From assembly GCA_005518185.1 (NCBI GenBank), contig RKSN01000003.1, forward strand, positions 310,001 to 374,000: a DNA stretch of 64,000 bases, given 5' to 3'. Each line of letters starts with the position of its first letter. Position 1 is the stretch's first letter. This document shows, piece by piece, positions 24,451-32,590 of this stretch. Made by a program: the position numbers and the translations under genes. The DNA comes from Chakrabartia godavariana (GTDB taxonomy: Bacteria > Pseudomonadota > Alphaproteobacteria > Sphingomonadales > Sphingomonadaceae). The notes under the pieces are model-generated. The model ran no database searches and was not told the DNA's origin. It was given only the letters and a program-made list of their open reading frames with translations.

Positions 24451-25386
24451 ATGTCCCGCGTGCGCAAAATTGTCATCCTTGCCCTGCTTTTGGGGACGCC
24501 CCTGTCCGCGCAATCGGCGTCCGGCCGCTTCACGGTGACGGAGACCGGCCGCAGCTTTGCCCGCCTGCAAGATGCGGTGATGGCAATCGGGGATGGCGAC
24601 GGCACGATCGTCATCGCGCCCGGCAACTACCGCGAATGCGCCGTGCAGACGCAGGGGCGGATCGCCTATACCGCTCGCGAGGCAGGCACCGTCATCCTCG
24701 ATGGGACATCGTGCGAAGGCAAAGGCGGGCTCGTCCTGCGCGGCCGGGCGGCGCATGTCGAAGGTCTTGTCTTCCAGAACTTTCAGGTGCCCGACCGCAA
24801 CGGCTCTGGCATCCGGCTGGAAAAGGGCGATCTTAGCGTCGTCAACAGCGTGTTCCGCAATTCGGAGCAGGGCATCCTCACCAACAATGACCCAGGCGCG
24901 ACGGTCTCGATTGATCGGTCGACGTTCAGCGGGCTTGGCGGCTGCCCCGACGGCATGTGTTCGCACTCGATCTACGTCAACGACAATGCCCGGCTGATCG
25001 TCACGCGGTCGCGCTTTGAACGCGGCACGGGCGGCCATTATGTCAAAAGCCGGGCGGCGCGCGCGGACATCAGCGACAACAGCTTTGACGACACGCACGG
25101 CTCTGAAACCAACTACATGATCGACCTGCCGTCAGGCGCGACCGGGACGATTGCACACAATGAATTCGTGCAGGGGCGAAGCAAGGAGAACTACTCCGCC
25201 TTTATCGCGGTGGGCGCCGAGACGATCACCAACCCGTCCGCCGGACTGACCGTCAGCGCCAACCGCGCCGCCATTGCGCCGGGCGTGCAGCGCACGTCGA
25301 CCTTCGTCGCGGACTGGACGCACGAGGCGATCCGCCTGACCGGCAATCAGCTCGGCGCCGGGCTCAAGCCCTACGACCAGCGCTAG
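24451..25386 (+). CDS. Secreted right-handed beta-helix protein, function unknown
   Basis: A 311-residue exported protein when started at MSRVRKIVILALLLGTPLSA, which gives a proper signal peptide; an upstream in-frame ATG at 24412 would add 13 residues. The body has short repeats typical of parallel beta-helices: VVNSVFRNSEQGILTNNDPG, IDRSTFSGLGG, VTRSRFERGTGGHYVKSRAA, ISDNSFDDTHG, IAHNEFVQG and VSANRAA. Such folds occur in pectate-lyase-like and NosD-like proteins, but I see no catalytic signature that names a substrate. Several cysteines (CAVQ, TSCEG, GCPDGMCSH) could form disulfides in the periplasm. It is transcribed away from the fnr-type gene. Confidence 0.8.
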   Translation: MSRVRKIVILALLLGTPLSAQSASGRFTVTETGRSFARLQDAVMAIGDGDGTIVIAPGNYRECAVQTQGRIAYTAREAGTVILDGTSCEGKGGLVLRGRAAHVEGLVFQNFQVPDRNGSGIRLEKGDLSVVNSVFRNSEQGILTNNDPGATVSIDRSTFSGLGGCPDGMCSHSIYVNDNARLIVTRSRFERGTGGHYVKSRAARADISDNSFDDTHGSETNYMIDLPSGATGTIAHNEFVQGRSKENYSAFIAVGAETITNPSAGLTVSANRAAIAPGVQRTSTFVADWTHEAIRLTGNQLGAGLKPYDQR

Positions 25387-25395
25387 ACACCCACC

Positions 25396-27060
25396 TTATT
25401 TGCAGGTGCTGCTGGCCCCGGCGTCAAGGTCAAGGCAGCGCCCGTCCACGGTCTCCGCCGGCACGGCAAGGCCGATGAGGCTGGCCAGCGTCGGCAGGAT
25501 GTCGACCGTCTCGACCGGCTGGGGCTGTTCAAACGGGGTCATGCCCTTGCGCCAGAACAGGATCGGCACGCGCCGGTCATAATCCCACGGGCTGCCATGG
25601 GTGGCGACAGCACCGCGAATGCCCGCAGGCATTGGCTGCTGACCATTGCGGAGCACGACATAGATGTCGCCCGACCGGTCCGGCACGAAGGAGGCGCGGA
25701 CGCGGTCCGCCATCGTCCACAGCGCGGGATTGCCCGTCGGCAGCGGACGCTCCGCAATTTCGGCCTTGGTGAAGACGGCGGCAATCTGGTCACCAAGCTG
25801 GCGGGTGACCTCTGCCTTGAGCCAGGCGGCCGCCTCGATCCGGCGGTTGCCGGGCACGGCGGGCGTGAACCAGTAATCCCCGCCAAGCGAGCGGTTCTCG
25901 ACCAGCGTGCCCTGCCAGCCAAATTGACGGCCCAGCATGTCCGACAGGTTCTTCGACGCCAGCGAGAGCGGCGCGCGGTCGGCCGCGGGCCAGGCGTGAA
26001 TGTCATGGCGTTCCGGCGCATCGAACCCGCCATGATCCGCCGTCAGCGCGACGACATAGTCAATCTTCTGCCGGTCGAGCGCGGCAAAGAACCGGCCGAG
26101 CCGCGCATCGAGCGACAGCATCTGGCCGCACATCTCCGGCCCTTCGGTGCCATAGGCATGGCCGATATAGTCCGTGCCCGACAGGCTGATCGCCAGCACG
26201 TCGGTCCCAGCACCGCGCCCGAGGCGGTTGGCGGCGACCATGCTTTCGGCAATGTCGAGCGTCGCTGTGTCGATGGCGCGCGTGTAGCGGAAATCCTTCG
26301 CCGTGTTTTCCGGCTTGTCCATCCGCGGGGCGTCTTCCGCCCCGTCACCGATCGTCAGCTTGCCGACCGCAACCGGATTGATCTTCGCAGCACACTGCGC
26401 GGGCAGCGGGAGAATGGCGGGCTTGGACAGCCATTGCGCAATGCGGGCATTGACCGTCTTCAGCGCGGGAATGGCGGCATCGGCGCCCGACCGGTCCGCC
26501 TTGTCATAGGTGGTGAAGCCCCTGGCGCGCCAATCATACCACCAGGTCTGGTCCGCCTTGCGGCCGGCCATCAGCGTGGCACCACGGTCCTTGCCCGACA
26601 CCGCGAAGACGCGCGTGCGGTTGCCCGGCACCGACTTCATCCGGTCGCCCAGCGTGTTCCAGTCCTCGCTCAGATGCTTGAGCGACACGACATAATTGTC
26701 GTGCGTGGACCCGGCGATGTCCTCATCCTCGACGCAGTAGATCTCGTCATATTTGTCGCCGCGCATCCCGAACCAGTCATTGGCGGCAATGCCCGCCCGG
26801 CCGGGGCGGATGCCGCTCAGGATGGTCGAATGGCCGGGGCAGGTCTCGGTCGCGGCGTGGCTCTGATAGCCACCGGGAAAGACGACGCCCTGCGTCATCC
26901 GCTTCAGACCGCCCGTATATTTGCCGCGCCATTCGGAAAACAGGTCGCTGGAAAACTGGTCGACCGAAATGGCCACCACCAGCTTGGGGGGCGTCGGCTG
27001 GGCGAGCGCAGGCGCCGTTGCCATCAAAGAAGCGGCCGCAAGCCAGCGTGCGAGTGCCAT
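25396..27060 (-). CDS. Exported alkaline phosphatase, SPAP/PafA type
   Basis: A 554-residue periplasmic phosphomonoesterase of the nucleotide pyrophosphatase/phosphodiesterase superfamily, like Sphingomonas SPAP and Elizabethkingia PafA. The start MALARWLAAASLMATAPALA is a signal peptide, and AGGAGG lies 9 nt upstream. The first metal ligand is Asp34 (AISVDQFSSD). The nucleophilic threonine is within ATETCPGHSTILSG (residues 70-83). Further metal ligands are in SLSGTDYIGHAYG and ALTADHGGFDAPERHD, and ATHGSPWDYDRRVPILFW. The family has Thr in place of the Ser of PhoA. It diverges from dsbD over 51 bp and converges on the beta-helix gene. Confidence 0.9.
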   Translation of the reverse strand: MALARWLAAASLMATAPALAQPTPPKLVVAISVDQFSSDLFSEWRGKYTGGLKRMTQGVVFPGGYQSHAATETCPGHSTILSGIRPGRAGIAANDWFGMRGDKYDEIYCVEDEDIAGSTHDNYVVSLKHLSEDWNTLGDRMKSVPGNRTRVFAVSGKDRGATLMAGRKADQTWWYDWRARGFTTYDKADRSGADAAIPALKTVNARIAQWLSKPAILPLPAQCAAKINPVAVGKLTIGDGAEDAPRMDKPENTAKDFRYTRAIDTATLDIAESMVAANRLGRGAGTDVLAISLSGTDYIGHAYGTEGPEMCGQMLSLDARLGRFFAALDRQKIDYVVALTADHGGFDAPERHDIHAWPAADRAPLSLASKNLSDMLGRQFGWQGTLVENRSLGGDYWFTPAVPGNRRIEAAAWLKAEVTRQLGDQIAAVFTKAEIAERPLPTGNPALWTMADRVRASFVPDRSGDIYVVLRNGQQPMPAGIRGAVATHGSPWDYDRRVPILFWRKGMTPFEQPQPVETVDILPTLASLIGLAVPAETVDGRCLDLDAGASSTCK

Positions 27061-27111
27061 CGAAAAGTTCCTCCTGTTTTCCGGATGCCATTCATGGCTA
27101 TAGAGCCAGTC

Positions 27112-29148
27112 ATGACCGGGCAAGGCCTTTCCATTCCAACGCTGCGCGACATGATGATGACGGTGCTGCTGATCTTCGGACTGGCCGCCCCCGCTCAGGC
27201 GCAGGTGCAGACCAACATCACCGCGCGCCTCGCCGCGGAGAGCATGACGCCGGCCGCCGGATCGACAGTCATGCTGGCCATCGACATGCAGCCCAAGCCC
27301 GGCTGGCACGGCTATTGGCGCAACCCCGGCGATGCGGGCGTCGGCATCGCGCTCGACTGGACATTGCCCAAGGGCGCGACACTCGGCGCGATGCGCTGGC
27401 CGGTGCCCGAAAAGCTGGTCGTGGCGGGCCTCATGAACCATGTGTTCAACGGCGATCATGCCCTGCTCCTCCCGCTGCGCATCCCGGCAGGACTTGCGCC
27501 GGGAACGCAGCTGCCGGTCCGTGCCGACGCGCAATGGCTCGCCTGTACCGACAAGATCTGCGTGCCCGAACGCGGAACGCTGACGCTCAACCTGACCGTC
27601 GGAAACGGCACCGTCAGCGCAGCCGACCGGGCGCGTTTTGACGCGTGGCGCGCGCGACTGGCGGTGCCGCTTGGCGGACAGGCGCTTTTCCAGCGCGACG
27701 GGAACAGGATGCGCCTCTCGGTGCCGCTGCCTGCCAGTGTCGCGACGCCTGATCCATGGTTCTTCGCCGCAACCGAAGACGCGATCACGTATGCGGCACC
27801 GCAAACGACCGGGCGGGTCGGCGACCGCCTGATCATCGAGACCGAAGCGAAGGGCAACGCCCCCGCACGGCTGGAGGGCGTGGTCGCCACGGGCGACGGG
27901 CGCGGGTTTGAGATCAGCGCGACACCGGGCACCGTTCCAAGCGTGACGCCCGCAGGCGGCGTCGGCACGGTACTGGCCGCGCTCGCCGGCGCCTTGCTGG
28001 GCGGCCTTCTCCTCAACATCATGCCGTGCGTCTTTCCGGTCATCAGCCTCAAAGCGATGAGCCTTGCCCGCGCGGGGGGCGATGAACGTGCCGCCAAGCG
28101 TGAGGCGCTGGCGTATACCGCAGGCGTCATCCTGACCTGCCTTGCGCTTGGCGGGCTGCTGCTCGCCCTGCGCGCGGGCGGGGCGACGATCGGCTGGGCG
28201 TTCCAGCTACAGGAGCCGCGCGTGATCCTGCTCCTCCTTCTGCTCGTCACCGCGATCGCGCTGAACCTCGCCCATGTGTTTCACCTGCGCGGCTTTGGCG
28301 GCGGCGAGGCGCTGGTGGGCAAGGATGGGGCCGCGGGCTCCTTCTGGACCGGCGTGCTTGCCGCGTTCGTCGCCACGCCCTGCACCGGGCCCTTCATGGC
28401 GGCCGCACTGGGTGCCGCGCTCGTCCTGCCGACGCCTGCTGCGCTCGCCATCTTTGGCGGGCTCGGGCTCGGTCTCGCGCTACCCTTCCTGCTGATCGGT
28501 TTCGTCCCCGCTTTGCGCCGCCGGATGCCAAGGCCCGGCCCGTGGATGGCGCGGTTCCAGACGATCCTGTCGATCCCGATGTTCCTGACGGCGCTTGCGC
28601 TCGGCTGGCTGCTCTGGCGCCAGACGGGCACCAGCGGCCTGACGCTCGGGCTTGTGGCGGTGGCCGTCCTCACGGGCTTCCTCTTCGTCTTGGGGCGGCA
28701 GCAGGCAGCGGGCAGGTCAGCGGCGTTTCTTGGCACCGGCATCCTTGTCACCGGCGCGGCATTCGTGGCGCTCACCCCGGCGTCGGCACTGGTGCAGCGC
28801 AAGGCCGAGACTGTGTCCGGCATCCCGTTCAGCGAGGCCCGGCTCGCAGAACTGCGCACCAAGGGCACGCCCGTCTTCCTCTACTTCACCGCCGACTGGT
28901 GCCTGACCTGCAAGGTCAACGAACAGGCCGCGATCGAGCGGGCCGAGGTCACGCAGGCCTTCGCCAGAAAGGGCATCGTCATCATGGTCGGTGACTGGAC
29001 CAACGCCGACCCGGCGATCAGCCGCTTCCTCGAAGCACGGGGCCGTTCGGGCGTCCCGCTCTATCTCTTCTACCCCAAGGGGGCCGCCGAGCCGCAGGAA
29101 CTGCCGCAGGTGCTGACACCCGCGATGCTGACGGGGCTGGCGGGTTAG
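27112..29148 (+). CDS. dsbD: Thiol:disulfide interchange protein DsbD family
   Basis: Moves reducing power from cytoplasmic thioredoxin to the periplasm. The start is uncertain: MTGQGLSIPTLRDMMMTVLL (678 residues) is taken, but ATGs at 27085, 27094 and 27151 also precede the signal-like segment VLLIFGLAAPAQAQ. The N-terminal periplasmic domain has Cys pairs (WLACTDKICVPERG). The membrane domain has the paired cysteines in NIMPCVFPVISLKAMS and ATPCTGPFMAAALG. The C-terminal thioredoxin domain carries Cys597-Leu-Thr-Cys600 (FTADWCLTCKVNEQ). It may supply reductant for cytochrome c haem ligation and the DsbA-like protein at 41.7 kb. A REP-like pair follows the stop. Confidence 0.92.
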   Translation: MTGQGLSIPTLRDMMMTVLLIFGLAAPAQAQVQTNITARLAAESMTPAAGSTVMLAIDMQPKPGWHGYWRNPGDAGVGIALDWTLPKGATLGAMRWPVPEKLVVAGLMNHVFNGDHALLLPLRIPAGLAPGTQLPVRADAQWLACTDKICVPERGTLTLNLTVGNGTVSAADRARFDAWRARLAVPLGGQALFQRDGNRMRLSVPLPASVATPDPWFFAATEDAITYAAPQTTGRVGDRLIIETEAKGNAPARLEGVVATGDGRGFEISATPGTVPSVTPAGGVGTVLAALAGALLGGLLLNIMPCVFPVISLKAMSLARAGGDERAAKREALAYTAGVILTCLALGGLLLALRAGGATIGWAFQLQEPRVILLLLLLVTAIALNLAHVFHLRGFGGGEALVGKDGAAGSFWTGVLAAFVATPCTGPFMAAALGAALVLPTPAALAIFGGLGLGLALPFLLIGFVPALRRRMPRPGPWMARFQTILSIPMFLTALALGWLLWRQTGTSGLTLGLVAVAVLTGFLFVLGRQQAAGRSAAFLGTGILVTGAAFVALTPASALVQRKAETVSGIPFSEARLAELRTKGTPVFLYFTADWCLTCKVNEQAAIERAEVTQAFARKGIVIMVGDWTNADPAISRFLEARGRSGVPLYLFYPKGAAEPQELPQVLTPAMLTGLAG

Positions 29149-29167
29149 GCGACTTAAAACCCCGCTC

Positions 29168-29243
29168 GCCCTGAGCTTGTCGAAGGGCCGTCCTTTACCT
29201 GTTTGCCGCAAGAGGAAGTGCGGGGCTTCGACAAGCTCAGCCC
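29168..29243. repeat. Inverted pair of REP-like hairpins
   Basis: Two 21-nt hairpins lie at 29168-29188 and 29223-29243 in inverted orientation, between dsbD and the GMC oxidoreductase gene (convergent genes). Each has a 5-bp stem and the same 11-nt core GAGCTTGTCGA (read on opposite strands). The stems are GCCCT/AGGGC in the first and GGGCT/AGCCC in the second, so two base pairs differ but pairing is kept. A partial copy of the left flank recurs at 39065-39080. It may also serve as a bidirectional transcription end. Confidence 0.8.
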
Positions 29244-29280
29244 AAACGGGTTGGAAGTTTGGCGAGGGCGATTTGGTGCC

Positions 29281-30867
29281 CTACCCCAAATCCGCCCGGA
29301 CAAAGTCGGCGCAGCGTTCTCCGATCATGACGGAGGGCGCATTGGTGTTCCCCGAAACAAGCCGGGGCATGACCGACGCATCGGCAATGTAAAGCCCCTC
29401 CACCCCGCGCACGCGCAAGTGCGGGTCGCACACCGCGTCCGCGTCCGAGCCCATGCGCGCGGTGCCGACGGGGTGATAGACCGTGTCGGAACGGTTGCGG
29501 ATCATCTGGTCCAGCGCGGCATCGTCATGCAGCGGCGTATCATGCCGGTCGCGCCCCTTGTGCTTGGCGAGCGAGGGGGCCGCGTTGATCCGGTGGACGA
29601 GCTTCACCCCGGCGCGCAGCACCTCCAGATCGCGATCATCGGCGAGGAAGTTGGGATCAATGAGCGGCGCATCCTGGGCATTGGCGCTCGCGAGCCGGAC
29701 AGTGCCGCGGCTTTCGGGCCGCAGCACGCAGACATGGATCGAATAGCCCGTCCCGCTGACCGAGGTGCGGCCATGATCCTCCAGCATCGCGGACACGAAA
29801 TGGAACTGCACGTCGGGGATGGCGACATCGGGCCGCGTCTTTGCAAAGCCGCCCGCCTCGGCATAGGGCGTGGTCAGCGTGCCGGTGCGCTTGGACCGCC
29901 ATTCGAACACCGATTTCAGGAACCGGATCGAGGCCGAGAGCGTCGTCCCGTTGAACACATCGCCACCGGTCTGGAAGCTCGCGACATAGTCGATATGGTC
30001 CTGCAGGTCGGACCCGACGGCGGGCCGGTCCACCACCACATCGATGCCATGCGCCTTCAGATGGTCCGCCGGACCAATGCCCGACAGCATCAGCGTCTGC
30101 GGCGTGCCGAATGCACCGCCCGACAGGATGACCGCGCGCCGCGCGCGAATGGTGCGCGTCCTGCGGCCCTGCCGGATGCGGACGCCCACGGCGCGACCAT
30201 TTTCGATCAGAATCTTTTCGACGAGCGCCCCGGTTTCGACATGGAGCCGCCCGGCCGCCTTTTGCGGAGCGACATAGGCCCGCGCCGCCGTCCAGCGTTC
30301 GCCGCCGCGCTGCGTCACCTGATAGAGGCCGACGCCTTCAAACTGCCTGCCGTTGAAATCGGGATTGCGCGGCAGTTGCAGTTCGGCGCCCGCCTCCACG
30401 AAATCGACGCTGCCCGGATTGGGCCAGAGCTGATCGCTGACCGAGAGCGGGCCGTCCGCACCGTGATAGTCATCGCTGCCGCGCACATTGCCCTCGGCGC
30501 GGCGGAAGACGGGCAGCACATCCTTGTAGCGCCAGCCCTTGGCGCCGAGCGCGTCCCAATTGTCATAATCCCAGGCGCAGCCGCGCACATAGAGCATGGC
30601 ATTGACCGCCGACGATCCGCCCAGCCCCTTGCCGCGCGGCTGATATCCCGTGCGACCGTTAAGGCCCTTTTGCGGAACCGTCTCGAACCGCCAGTTGGAC
30701 GGCTTGGGCAGAAAGGGGAGCATCCCCGGCGCAATGACGCGCCAGCTGGTGTTGGCACCCCCCGCCTCGATCACGCAGACGCTGAACTTGCCGTCCTCGC
30801 TCAGCCGGCCGGCTGCTGCGCTTCCCCCGGATCCGCCGCCAATGACGACGATGTCGAACTCTTCCAT
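29281..30867 (-). CDS. GMC-family oxidoreductase (choline dehydrogenase-like)
   Basis: An FAD-dependent alcohol dehydrogenase/oxidase of the glucose-methanol-choline family, substrate unknown. The start MEEFDIVVIGGGSGGSAAAG is chosen (528 residues, AGGAAAG 5-11 nt upstream); MAGKTG six codons earlier is possible. The GxGxxG Rossmann motif is at the N-terminus, followed by the GMC signature GKGLGGSSAVNAMLYVRG. The second signature is SGGAFGTPQTLMLSGIG. The C-terminal active-site His-Asn pair is in TVYHPVGTARMG and VSGNTNAPSVMIGE. It overlaps the 3' end of the upstream hydroxylase gene by 67 bp, suggesting a shared transcript and possibly linked substrates. Confidence 0.92.
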   Translation of the reverse strand: MEEFDIVVIGGGSGGSAAAGRLSEDGKFSVCVIEAGGANTSWRVIAPGMLPFLPKPSNWRFETVPQKGLNGRTGYQPRGKGLGGSSAVNAMLYVRGCAWDYDNWDALGAKGWRYKDVLPVFRRAEGNVRGSDDYHGADGPLSVSDQLWPNPGSVDFVEAGAELQLPRNPDFNGRQFEGVGLYQVTQRGGERWTAARAYVAPQKAAGRLHVETGALVEKILIENGRAVGVRIRQGRRTRTIRARRAVILSGGAFGTPQTLMLSGIGPADHLKAHGIDVVVDRPAVGSDLQDHIDYVASFQTGGDVFNGTTLSASIRFLKSVFEWRSKRTGTLTTPYAEAGGFAKTRPDVAIPDVQFHFVSAMLEDHGRTSVSGTGYSIHVCVLRPESRGTVRLASANAQDAPLIDPNFLADDRDLEVLRAGVKLVHRINAAPSLAKHKGRDRHDTPLHDDAALDQMIRNRSDTVYHPVGTARMGSDADAVCDPHLRVRGVEGLYIADASVMPRLVSGNTNAPSVMIGERCADFVRADLG

Positions 30868-31751
30868 CCCTGTCTTTCCTGCCATCGCTCTCTGATTGTA
30901 TCGCTGGTCTCGCGGCTGCCGTCATGCGTCCAGCCGGGCGGGCGCCACACATAGCCGAGCTTGTGCCGCCACGGCGCTGTCCAGACGTCCTTCGCAATGC
31001 CCACCCATTCGTGGAAGACCGACCAGAGCAGATTGAAGGTGCCCAGCTGCTTCACAATGCCGTAGCGGATCTGCTCATCGGCCACCTCGGACGTGAAGGT
31101 GCCGAACATCCGGTCCCAGATGATGAACACGCCGGCATAGTTGCGGTCGAGATAGCGCGGGTTGGTCGCGTGGTGGACGCGGTGGTGGCTCGGCGTGTTC
31201 ATCACCGCCTCAAACCAGCGCGGGAAGCGGTCGATCGCCTCGGTGTGAATCCAGAACTGGTAGATGAGGTTCACCCCGCCGACAAAGGCGACCATCGCCG
31301 GATGGAAGCCGATCAGCATCAGCGGCATCCGGAAAATGAACCCCAAAGCGAAAAAGCCGGTCCATGTCTGCCGCAGCGCGGTCGACAGATTATAGTGCTG
31401 GCTGGAGTGATGGTTCACATGGCTCGCCCAGAACCAGCGGACGCGGTGGGCGGAGCGGTGGAAAGCGTAATAGGCCAGATCGTCTAGCACGAAGCAGATG
31501 ATCCACGCCCACCACGCAAACGGGATCGTCGTCAGGCGAACGTCGTAGACCGCAAACGACATGGCGAGCACAAGGCCACCGACCAGAAGGCCAACAACCG
31601 TGCTGCCCAGCCCGAAGGAGAGCGAGGTCAGCGTGTCCTTCGGCTCATATTTTTCGGGCGCACGCCGCTTCGCCCAGATCATCTCGATGACGATCAGAAG
31701 CACAAAGGCCGGGATGGCGAAATCGACGGGATTGGGGAGATCGGGCGTCAT
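30801..31751 (-). CDS. Sterol desaturase/fatty acid hydroxylase superfamily protein (first)
   Basis: A 316-residue integral membrane di-iron oxygenase of the fatty acid hydroxylase superfamily. The ATG at 31751 overlaps the upstream stop (ATGA). Four or five membrane segments surround the histidine boxes: FHRSAH, HVNHHSSQHYN, and SHHRVHH near the C-terminal third, plus HTEAIDRFPRW between. These bind the two irons. Such enzymes act on fatty acids, sterols, hopanoids, carotenoids or alkylglycerols; the exact substrate cannot be told. The C-terminal 20 or so residues are Ser/Ala-rich and overlap the GMC gene in another frame. A second member lies at 34461-35279. Confidence 0.9.
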   Translation of the reverse strand: MTPDLPNPVDFAIPAFVLLIVIEMIWAKRRAPEKYEPKDTLTSLSFGLGSTVVGLLVGGLVLAMSFAVYDVRLTTIPFAWWAWIICFVLDDLAYYAFHRSAHRVRWFWASHVNHHSSQHYNLSTALRQTWTGFFALGFIFRMPLMLIGFHPAMVAFVGGVNLIYQFWIHTEAIDRFPRWFEAVMNTPSHHRVHHATNPRYLDRNYAGVFIIWDRMFGTFTSEVADEQIRYGIVKQLGTFNLLWSVFHEWVGIAKDVWTAPWRHKLGYVWRPPGWTHDGSRETSDTIRERWQERQGWKSSTSSSLAADPGEAQQPAG

Positions 31752-32149
31752 GCGGGCAGATGCCTCAGCCCCGCCGCCCAATATTGCGCGGCGTCACCCA
31801 GATTGAGCGTGATCGTCCCGAACGTCCGCTCCCCCGTGCCGATCGTCAGGAAATTCTGATCGAGCCGGGCTTCGATATTCTGGTCGAGCAGGCGGCCGAC
31901 AAAACCCGCGCCGTGGCGGCGGATCAGCATCTGGCGGCCCTGCACGTCTTTCAGAAGCGCGCCCATCCCCGCCCGGTCGATGACGATGTCGGTTGCGTCA
32001 AAGCCGTAAACAGCCTCATTCGCGATCTCGCGCGCGTGCGCCGCGTCGCGGATGCGCAGGTCACCGCCGAGGTTGAGCAGCTTGGCGAGCCAGGCAAGCC
32101 CAAGGATCGCGAGGAGCGACCCACCGAGCTTGACCAGCAGCACCGTCAT
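31748..32149 (-). CDS. Conserved membrane-anchored hypothetical protein
   Basis: Not recognised. The 133-residue product starts with one likely membrane span (VLLVKLGGSLLAILGLAWLA) and continues with a soluble domain. That domain has no catalytic motif I can name (AREIANEAVYGFDATDIVID, LLKDVQGRQMLIRRHGAGF). Codon use matches its neighbours. The start shares one base with the stop of the rhodanese-like gene (TGATG) and the stop overlaps the hydroxylase start (ATGA), so it is translationally coupled on both sides and almost certainly real. Confidence 0.78.
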   Translation of the reverse strand: MTVLLVKLGGSLLAILGLAWLAKLLNLGGDLRIRDAAHAREIANEAVYGFDATDIVIDRAGMGALLKDVQGRQMLIRRHGAGFVGRLLDQNIEARLDQNFLTIGTGERTFGTITLNLGDAAQYWAAGLRHLPA

Positions 32150-32577
32150 CAGGCCTGCGCCTTCAGCATGTCCATGAGCGGGCGGACCGGCCCCACGTCA
32201 TAGCCGGCCTTGGCGGCCATGTTGGTCAGCGCATCCGGGTCTCCGCCCTGCGCGCTTTCGGCGAGCGCCCAGAGCAGCGTCGAGCGCGTGCCCGACCGGC
32301 AATAAGCGAGGATCTTGCCCTGCGCGCTTTCAAGCGCGGCGACCATTGCATCAACCTGCGGCTGGCTGAAGCCGGAATGGGTGATCGGGATCGCGACATA
32401 ATCGAGCCCTTCGGCGCGCGCCGCCGCCTCGATTTCGGCCCCCGGCACCTGATCGTCCGATTCGCCTTCGGGGCGGTTGTTGATGACGAGCGTGACGCCC
32501 AGTGCCTTGGCTTCCGCTACGGCATCGACGCCGATCTGAGGCGAGACAAAAATGTCGCTGGTCAACTTGCGGAACAT
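32149..32577 (-). CDS. TIGR01244/DUF442-type rhodanese-like sulfur transferase
   Basis: A 142-residue cytoplasmic protein of the DUF442 family (the N-terminal domain type of Blh proteins). FVSPQIGVDAVAEAKALGVT and VINNRPEGESDDQVPG are hallmark segments. The active-site loop is Cys93-Arg-Ser-Gly-Thr-Arg-Ser, a rhodanese-like CRxGxRS loop with a DSP/PTP-like fold. Members have been linked to sulfide oxidation and biofilm, usually fused to a metallo-beta-lactamase fold persulfide dioxygenase; here it stands alone. It is the first gene of a coupled four-gene set with the membrane protein, the hydroxylase and the GMC enzyme. Confidence 0.88.
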   Translation of the reverse strand: MFRKLTSDIFVSPQIGVDAVAEAKALGVTLVINNRPEGESDDQVPGAEIEAAARAEGLDYVAIPITHSGFSQPQVDAMVAALESAQGKILAYCRSGTRSTLLWALAESAQGGDPDALTNMAAKAGYDVGPVRPLMDMLKAQA

Positions 32578-32590
32578 GACACCACTCCTT

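Noticed and set aside
25597-27111. A 500-codon N-terminal extension of DsbD
   Set aside because: It is antisense to the PafA-like gene and has no homology; a signal peptide marks the true start near 27112.
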